Source: an uncultured Saprospiraceae bacterium
Lineage (GTDB): Bacteria; Bacteroidota; Bacteroidia; Chitinophagales; Saprospiraceae
DNA: 5,254 bases
Assembly: GCA_937952155.1 (NCBI GenBank)
Contig: CALFYH010000287.1
Span: forward strand, 1-5,254
Direction of reading: 5' to 3'
Below the pieces are notes generated by a model, which did not search any database, was not told the DNA's origin, and saw nothing but the letters and a program-made list of their open reading frames with translations. Shown piece after piece: positions 1 through 4,051 of the stretch (its first letter is position 1; each line of letters opens with the position of its first letter). The position numbers and the translations under genes were made by a program.

Positions 1-43
1 ATTTGTTTTACAATTCACCAATAATCAGAAAAATAATCCAACC

Positions 44-499
44 ATGCCTGACTCGTTTGACAAAGCCATCCTGCAAGAAGTACAAAAAAATGCCAAAATA
101 ACAGTCAAAGAACTTAGCGAATCCATCAATCTGAGTCCGACACCAATATTTGAACGTCTAAAAAAATTAGAAAAAGAAGCTTATATTCTTGGCTACCATG
201 CGAGATTGGATGGTAAAAAATTGGGGCTCAATCTTACGGTAATGTGTTATGTTTCATTAAGACATCACCAACGCGAATTGATAGAAAAATTCCAGTCAGA
301 TGTTATTGATTTTGATGAAGTAAGAGATTGCTACCACATAGCTGGTATGTATGACTATTTGCTAAAAGTAGTCGTGACGGATATGGATGCGTATCAGCAG
401 TTCGTCAGCAAAAAATTGGCATCTTTGGATAATATCGGCAATGTCCAAAGCTCATTTGTGATGACTACCTTAAAATCAGAAATTGGATTTAAGGTATAA
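44..499 (+). CDS. Lrp/AsnC-family transcriptional regulator
   Basis: This is a complete 151-residue protein, close to the usual AsnC/Lrp length. The N-terminal winged helix-turn-helix spans about residues 5-55. It begins with the family-typical 'D..IL..VQ.NA..T..EL' pattern, and the recognition helix lies near residues 31-42 (SPTPIFERLKKLE). A RAM (ligand-binding and oligomerisation) domain follows from about residue 63 to 143, with the characteristic turn GMYDYLL at 101-107. Proteins of this family bind DNA as dimers to octamers and usually respond to amino acids or related small molecules, so this one is probably a cytosolic feast/famine-type regulator. Its ligand and targets cannot be read from the sequence. 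The ATG at 44 has an A-rich leader and no Shine-Dalgarno sequence, as is normal for Bacteroidota. The leader begins with ATTTG at the window edge, which could be the tail of a TAnnTTTG promoter cut by the boundary. The gene faces the thioredoxin gene and is separated from it by 53 bases. Confidence 0.95.
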   Translation: MPDSFDKAILQEVQKNAKITVKELSESINLSPTPIFERLKKLEKEAYILGYHARLDGKKLGLNLTVMCYVSLRHHQRELIEKFQSDVIDFDEVRDCYHIAGMYDYLLKVVVTDMDAYQQFVSKKLASLDNIGNVQSSFVMTTLKSEIGFKV

Positions 500-552
500 G
501 CTACCTAAAACCCAATTTCCTTTTCCGAAATGTTTGAGATGATAATTTGGAA

Positions 553-846
553 TTATTGTGCGCCTTCGATGAGTGATTGAAGTTGTGTCAATGATTGCAT
601 TCCTGATTGTCTCCAAAGAATCTCTCCTTTTTTGTACAATACAAATGTTGGCACTCCTTGGATTCTCATTTCTTGTGCTATACCGGGATTTTTATCGACA
701 TCGATTTTTATGATCTTACCTTTATCGCCCACATTGGCAGCCAATTGCTCCAAAACTGGAGCCATAGCCTTACATGGCCCACACCATGTTGCCGTAAAAT
801 CTACTAAAGTCGGTGTTTCGCTATTGATGATTTCTGAATAGGTCAT
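553..846 (-). CDS. trxA: thioredoxin
   Basis: This is a 97-residue thioredoxin, a cytosolic dithiol-disulfide oxidoreductase. The redox motif WCGPC lies at residues 21-25 behind the buried Asp of VDF (D16). The cis-proline loop is VPT at 65-67, and the closing strand pair FVLYKKGE is followed by the conserved Gly at 82. I chose the ATG at 846 because the fold starts immediately after it. The frame stays open upstream to an ATG at 999, but those 51 residues are rich in Phe, Asn and Leu, do not resemble any thioredoxin segment, and would overlap the next gene and cross the likely promoter. The protein is about ten residues shorter than E. coli TrxA, mostly at the N-terminus, but every catalytic element is present. 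No export signal is visible. The symbol is by similarity only: genomes of this type usually encode several thioredoxins, and this need not be the main one. It appears to be transcribed alone from its own promoter. Confidence 0.95.
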   Translation of the reverse strand: MTYSEIINSETPTLVDFTATWCGPCKAMAPVLEQLAANVGDKGKIIKIDVDKNPGIAQEMRIQGVPTFVLYKKGEILWRQSGMQSLTQLQSLIEGAQ

Positions 847-874
847 TTTTAAAATGTTTTTGTTAAAATGAAGA

Positions 875-882
875 CAAAAGTA
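875..882 (-). promoter_or_regulatory. Bacteroidota -7 promoter element for the thioredoxin gene
   Basis: On the minus strand these bases read TACTTTTG, an exact match to the TAnnTTTG -7 consensus known for Bacteroides and Flavobacterium promoters. The last base lies 28 bases before the thioredoxin ATG at 846, giving a short leader typical of the phylum. No convincing TTG/TTTG -33 word sits 17-23 bases upstream, which would fit an activator-dependent promoter. The match is seen directly; its function is inferred. Confidence 0.5.
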
Positions 883-900
883 TGGGCAAAATAGTTTCAG

Positions 901-922
901 CTGTGTGATTTGTGTTACATAG
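901..922. promoter_or_regulatory. CRP/FNR-like operator dyad upstream of thioredoxin
   Basis: The core reads TGTGA, six bases, TTACA (904-919). It differs from the classical CRP site TGTGA-N6-TCACA at one of ten positions. The symmetry extends outward with CT at 901-902 pairing with AG at 921-922, so six of the eight outer base pairs are dyad-symmetric across 22 bp. The centre is at 911.5, about 41 bases upstream of the start expected from the -7 element at 875-882, which is the position of a class II activator site. Bacteroidota do encode CRP/FNR-family regulators, but no such gene is in this window, so the assignment is a proposal. Confidence 0.35.
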
Positions 923-973
923 TGCAAGGTTTTATTAGGCATAATATTATTTGAAAGGAAGTCTAATATAAAA

Positions 974-1477
974 TCAAAAATATACTCTACTACCAACATT
1001 CACTGAAAACATAAATATCCCCGTAGTGAAATTGGCACCAGCATATACTCCTATGCGATCATTGAAGTGGTACAAATAAGAGAGATCGACGTCCACGCCA
1101 TGATAATACCCAGATCTTCCTGGATAGCCATCATCAGGAGAAGATACTAGATTCGCCACCCTATAACCTAATGCAAGATTTATGCTTGAAGCTCCACTTG
1201 TGTTAACAGCTTTTTGCAATCCAAATCCAAAAATGTTGATGGACTTATGAATATTACCAAAATCATTATCCACACCACTGCCTTTTAGAAAACTACCTTT
1301 CAGAATAAATCCATTTTTGATTTCTCTGCCATAAGCTGCTGACAAGAATGTCATACCCGACAAACCATCTATACCTCCATATCCGAAACGGACATCGATA
1401 TTATTTTTTAACTTAGATTGTGCTGCAATATTTGAAAATAGCACTAAGGCGAACATTAAAGTTGATAAGTATTTCAT
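974..1477 (-). CDS. secreted beta-barrel-like outer-membrane protein, unknown family
   Basis: This is a complete 167-residue protein. A signal peptide covers about residues 1-20: Lys at position 2, a hydrophobic stretch at 5-14, and likely cleavage after NIAA or NIAAQ. The mature part alternates polar and hydrophobic or aromatic residues with many Gly (for example FGYGGIDGLSG at 31-41 and GVYAGANFTTGIF at 143-155). It ends in Tyr-Phe, and a C-terminal aromatic residue is typical of outer-membrane beta-barrels recognised by the BAM machinery. About eight short strands could fit, so a small OmpX/OmpW-like or PorT-like barrel is plausible, but I do not recognise a specific family. It is the last gene of the sigma-factor operon, 31 bases after the hybrid protein gene. 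That gap contains no TTTG-type promoter word, so cotranscription is likely. It may be a partner or a target of the signalling proteins encoded upstream. The ATG at 1477 is supported by the signal peptide that follows at once. Confidence 0.8.
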   Translation of the reverse strand: MKYLSTLMFALVLFSNIAAQSKLKNNIDVRFGYGGIDGLSGMTFLSAAYGREIKNGFILKGSFLKGSGVDNDFGNIHKSINIFGFGLQKAVNTSGASSINLALGYRVANLVSSPDDGYPGRSGYYHGVDVDLSYLYHFNDRIGVYAGANFTTGIFMFSVNVGSRVYF

Positions 1478-1508
1478 TTTTAATTGGTTGTGATTGTTTT
1501 TGTATTGT

Positions 1509-2732
1509 TTATAAATTGTATTTGGCTCTTAAGCCATGCATTGTGGTTTCACCATTTACATCCACCACCGATTCTAATCCTAACTTCCACCTTGAAGTGA
1601 TTTTGTAATCGATATTTGCGCCTATCATATAATTTAAGCCGTGGTACTGACTTGTGACCAGATAAAAGTTTTCACGATTTTGAGTCCGTTTGTGTTCTGT
1701 AACCAACTGAAGGCATGGCAAAAGATCTATGGCAATTGAAAGTTTGTTTTTATCCATTAGTACCAAACTAAGGCTTGCAGCTAGATTTAAATATACGTCT
1801 TTATTAACCACATCTGGTGCCGTAATATATTTAGCGCCTTCTGAATATCGCTGATAATTAAACCTGATTCCAGCCCTTAGTAGTTTGCTGAGTTTGTATT
1901 CAACCAACAAATTGGTAAAATAACCAGAGTAATAAAGATTGCTACTAGGGCCAGCACTAATTCCTAGTTCAAATAAATGCCTATTGGAACATGGTTTGCA
2001 TGGTGAAATATCTTTGTCTGATGCATAAAGTGAGTAAATGTTATTAATCTTTTCATTTGGCAATGCTATTACAACATTCAAATTTTCGCCGCCAGCTATC
2101 TCTTGTTCTCCTTTTCCAATATTATTATCAATTTCGCTTTCTAACACAACTTCATTTTTTTCATCTGATTTTGATAAAATTGGTGATTTAGCAGTTTCTA
2201 TTTCAATGTTTGTGAGACTTTCATTTTGGTCAATAACTTGTGTATTGTATTGTGAATCAGATCTTTGACTATTTTTATGTATATTTTCCGATGATTTAAT
2301 TGTTGTATTTGAAGTCAAGAATAGGTTTGAAGTATTAGATTTAGCTTGACCACTATTTGATTTTTCTTTATTGGCCAAACTTACTTCAGGAACTGATTTT
2401 ACTTTTTCTTTGATCTCCACTATTTCCTTCGAGTTTATGTCCGAATGTTCATTTGCTACCAATCTCTCATCTATTACTATTTGTTGATTCGATTTTTTAA
2501 CATCAGATATCATACCTTCTTTTGATTTTGTCCTTTCAAAAGTATAAAATCCTAGCGCACACAAGGATAAAAGTAATAGCAACAAGGTCTTAGGCAATCT
2601 ACTATAAAGACCTTTGATTTTAGAAGATTCGCCTTGATTGTTTTGCGCTTCTACAATTGGCAAAATACGTTCCCATGATGAAGGATCGGGCTGCTTTTTA
2701 TAATTGATTATTTTATCTTTAAATGTCTTCAT
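1509..2732 (-). CDS. sigma-linked hybrid protein: cytosolic head, one TM helix, long linker, beta-barrel-like C-terminus
   Basis: This is a complete 407-residue protein. Residues 1-46 form a short charged head whose pattern (FKDKI at 4-8, then P.P.SWERI at about 15-23) resembles heads of proteins encoded beside ECF sigma factors in Bacteroidota, where it is often read as anti-sigma-like. A strongly hydrophobic segment at 47-64 (LPKTLLLLLLSLCALGFY) should form one inner-membrane helix with the head inside, because Lys and Arg precede it. Residues 66-250 are a Ser/Asn/Lys/Glu-rich linker with little predicted fold. Residues 252-407 alternate polar and hydrophobic residues with aromatic edges (such as HLFELGISAGP, 252-262) and resemble a PorT/OMP_b-brl type beta-barrel. 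A CKPC motif sits at 245-248 at the junction. The ATG overlaps the sigma stop codon (ATGA), so translation of the two is probably coupled. I infer an anti-sigma or sensor role; direct proof of sigma binding is not visible. The alternative is an outer-membrane protein whose head has another function. Confidence 0.8.
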   Translation of the reverse strand: MKTFKDKIINYKKQPDPSSWERILPIVEAQNNQGESSKIKGLYSRLPKTLLLLLLSLCALGFYTFERTKSKEGMISDVKKSNQQIVIDERLVANEHSDINSKEIVEIKEKVKSVPEVSLANKEKSNSGQAKSNTSNLFLTSNTTIKSSENIHKNSQRSDSQYNTQVIDQNESLTNIEIETAKSPILSKSDEKNEVVLESEIDNNIGKGEQEIAGGENLNVVIALPNEKINNIYSLYASDKDISPCKPCSNRHLFELGISAGPSSNLYYSGYFTNLLVEYKLSKLLRAGIRFNYQRYSEGAKYITAPDVVNKDVYLNLAASLSLVLMDKNKLSIAIDLLPCLQLVTEHKRTQNRENFYLVTSQYHGLNYMIGANIDYKITSRWKLGLESVVDVNGETTMHGLRAKYNL

Positions 2733-3280
2733 TTTGAAAATGATTTTATTCCGTCAAGACTTAATTTTTCTTTTAATATTTTTTTTGCATTATACAATAG
2801 CCATTTTGAGTAATTTTCATTGATATTGAGTTCATTACCAATTTCCCTATGACTAAATCCATCTATTTCGAACATCGAAAATACAATTCGCTCCTTATCA
2901 GGTAAGTTTTGGATAAACTTGAAAATATCTTCCACATCCAGATTGCTAAAAGCATTATCGAAATACAAATCCTGATTATTTTCATAGAGTGCATCCGTAT
3001 TATAAAGCACTGGTGAAAGTTTTGACCTATATTGATCTATTGCTGTAAGGCGTATAATATTGGTACAAAAACCCAAATAATTTTTGATTTTAGACTGATC
3101 TTCTATAATATGCCTAAATATTTTCAACATGGCCAAATTGAAAACTTCTTCAGCATCATGACCACAATTGGTATATCTCAGACTCACATGAAATAATTTC
3201 TGATAGGTATATTCATACAAAGTCTTTTGGTCTTTGAGGCTTTTGTTTTTGCACGACGATATGATTGCGTTTAATTCCAT
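2729..3280 (-). CDS. ECF-type RNA polymerase sigma-70 factor
   Basis: This is a complete 183-residue sigma factor with only the two domains of the ECF group. Region 2 spans about residues 15-90. Its core-binding stretch HDAEEVFNLAMLKIF lies at 41-55, and a basic helix ending DQYRSK lies near 82-87. Region 4 spans about 115-172, with LPDKERIVF at 126-134, the helix-turn-helix FSHREIGNELNI at 142-153, and a basic final helix to about residue 172. The usual 'SEGTSKSxLxRARK' part of region 4.2 is here NENYSKWLLYNAKK (154-167), which keeps the SK and the alanine-lysine positions but is otherwise divergent. The protein would direct RNA polymerase to a small set of promoters, probably for envelope or surface functions. 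It follows the lipoprotein gene by 10 bases and overlaps the hybrid protein gene by 4. No separate FecR-like anti-sigma gene is present, which makes the next gene the best candidate for its regulator. Confidence 0.93.
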   Translation of the reverse strand: MELNAIISSCKNKSLKDQKTLYEYTYQKLFHVSLRYTNCGHDAEEVFNLAMLKIFRHIIEDQSKIKNYLGFCTNIIRLTAIDQYRSKLSPVLYNTDALYENNQDLYFDNAFSNLDVEDIFKFIQNLPDKERIVFSMFEIDGFSHREIGNELNINENYSKWLLYNAKKILKEKLSLDGIKSFSK

Positions 3281-3290
3281 GAGTGAATTG

Positions 3291-3812
3291 TCAATACTTT
3301 GTGATGATCACCTTAGAATCACCACCCAATACAAAATCATAAAGATCTCCATTTTTTATCAATGAATTTTTAATATCAATTACAAAATTAAGTTCATAAG
3401 CTTCACCATTTTCTGGTGCAAAATCCACTTGAAAAGTACCATTGTTGTTATGAACATGATGTGTAAAGGTGATTCCTTGTTTTTCAAGAATCATGGTAAT
3501 ATCAAGTGCAAAAAATTCAACACTTCCTATAGATTTACTGACACTGGTTATAAATGTTTTTTGAAGAAATTTTTCCTTCAGAATATTAATTATATCTCTA
3601 TCAAAAAAAAGCGTCCCTCCACCAGATGGTCTTTTTGTCTCATGATTTAAAGCGCCATAGCGAATATAGTTTGGATCAATTGCAATCTGGTCATACCCTT
3701 CTGCATTTAGGAAAGTGACATAAACTTCAAAAACTGGTGGTACTTCCTTCCCACAAGATGACAGTCCAATCATACTTGCCATCAGTAACAAAGCTAAAAA
3801 TTGGGTTTTCAT
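3291..3812 (-). CDS. small lipoprotein of unknown function, first gene of the sigma operon
   Basis: This is a 173-residue protein starting at the ATG at 3812. That start places a textbook lipoprotein signal at the N-terminus: MKTQ, a hydrophobic core at 5-16, and the lipobox LSSC with the lipidated cysteine at residue 20, followed by Gly. The frame stays open upstream to an ATG at 3860, but the 16 added residues are basic and polar and would push the signal inward, so I reject that start. The mature part is a mixed, probably beta-rich domain containing a GGG turn near residue 50, a His pair near 122-123, and an acidic and hydrophobic C-terminus ending ITKY. I do not recognise the family. The protein is expected in the periplasm, on the inner leaflet of the outer membrane or on the cell surface. 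Being encoded just upstream of an ECF sigma factor with a 10-base gap, it may act as the ligand-facing part of the pathway, but this is inference. Confidence 0.85.
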   Translation of the reverse strand: MKTQFLALLLMASMIGLSSCGKEVPPVFEVYVTFLNAEGYDQIAIDPNYIRYGALNHETKRPSGGGTLFFDRDIINILKEKFLQKTFITSVSKSIGSVEFFALDITMILEKQGITFTHHVHNNNGTFQVDFAPENGEAYELNFVIDIKNSLIKNGDLYDFVLGGDSKVIITKY

Positions 3813-3857
3813 AAGATATTGTTTTATCGTTCTATTCGTATGTCGTCTATAAAGCAT

Positions 3858-3892
3858 CAAAGGTTAGAAAATTACCTTTATTTTTTTACAAA
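3858..3892 (-). promoter_or_regulatory. candidate promoter of the lipoprotein-sigma operon
   Basis: Read on the minus strand, TTTG (3892-3889) is followed after 23 bases by AACCTTTG (3865-3858). The second word matches five of the six fixed positions of TAnnTTTG; it can also be read as TAACCTTTG with one extra spacer base. The spacing is at the upper limit for the phylum. The last G lies 45 bases before the lipoprotein ATG. Such words arise easily in AT-rich DNA, so support is modest. Confidence 0.3.
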
Positions 3893-3923
3893 AAATTAAA
3901 ATTTCAAACTCTAGAAAGTCAAT

Positions 3924-3952
3924 AATATAATTTTCAATACATTCATTATATT
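3924..3952. repeat. 8-bp inverted repeat in the divergent intergenic region
   Basis: AATATAAT (3924-3931) and its exact reverse complement ATTATATT (3945-3952) are separated by 13 bases. The arms are therefore 21 bp apart centre to centre, about two helical turns, as expected for a dimeric regulator binding one DNA face. The repeat lies between the two outward-facing promoter candidates. The arms are pure A/T, so chance occurrence in this AT-rich region is quite possible. Confidence 0.3.
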
Positions 3953-3976
3953 CGCACCACATTTTCCATATTTGAT

Positions 3977-4008
3977 TTTGCAAACCCAAGTAAGTAGAAA
4001 AAGATTTG
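3977..4008 (+). promoter_or_regulatory. candidate promoter of the beta-propeller gene
   Basis: TTTG at 3977-3980 is followed after exactly 20 bases by AAGATTTG at 4001-4008, which matches five of the six fixed positions of the TAnnTTTG -7 element. The spacing is central for Bacteroidota promoters, and the last G lies 43 bases before the ATG at 4052. It deviates from consensus in the same way (A for the first T) as the candidate facing the other direction. Function is inferred from the match only. Confidence 0.4.
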
Positions 4009-4051
4009 TTAAGTGTGCTATTATCAAAAAATAAACAAAACCGGAATTCAC

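Larger units (their letters stand above)
974..3812 (-). other. predicted four-gene envelope-signalling operon
   Basis: Four same-strand genes follow one another in the order lipoprotein, ECF sigma factor, cytosol-to-barrel hybrid protein, small outer-membrane protein. The gaps are 10 bases, a 4-base ATGA overlap, and 31 bases. The tight spacing and lack of internal promoter words support one transcript starting in the divergent region right of 3812. No clear stem plus T-run terminator is visible after 974. Three of the four products are predicted to enter or cross the envelope, and the fourth is a transcription factor, so a role in sensing envelope state or an external cue is a reasonable inference. 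Confidence 0.65.

Noticed and set aside
542..556. Short stem ATAATT-TGG-AATTAT between the converging Lrp and thioredoxin genes as a terminator
   Set aside because: It has only six A/T pairs, overlaps the thioredoxin stop codon and has no T-run after it in either direction, so it is too weak to call.
607..841. Two overlapping plus-strand open frames opposite the thioredoxin gene
   Set aside because: Both mirror the well-supported thioredoxin coding sequence and show no protein family features.
941..950. Perfect 10-base palindrome ATAATATTAT upstream of the thioredoxin gene
   Set aside because: It is pure A/T in an AT-rich spacer with no second copy at a matching distance from a promoter; chance is the simplest explanation.
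847..999. Possible 51-residue N-terminal extension of thioredoxin starting at an ATG at 999
   Set aside because: The extension has biased composition, overlaps the small outer-membrane protein gene and crosses a perfect -7 promoter word; the thioredoxin fold starts cleanly at the ATG at 846.
2038..2268. Plus-strand open frame of 76 codons rich in Ser and Phe
   Set aside because: It is the complement of the Ser/Asn/Lys/Glu-rich linker of the hybrid protein; low-complexity coding often leaves the opposite strand open.
3813..3860. Possible 16-residue N-terminal extension of the lipoprotein from an ATG at 3860
   Set aside because: It would place a basic, polar stretch before a complete lipoprotein signal peptide, and the promoter candidate would leave almost no leader.
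3947..3954. TATATTCG as a -7 element for the beta-propeller gene
   Set aside because: It has one mismatch in the TTTG part and no TTG word at a suitable distance upstream; the pair at 3977-4008 fits much better.
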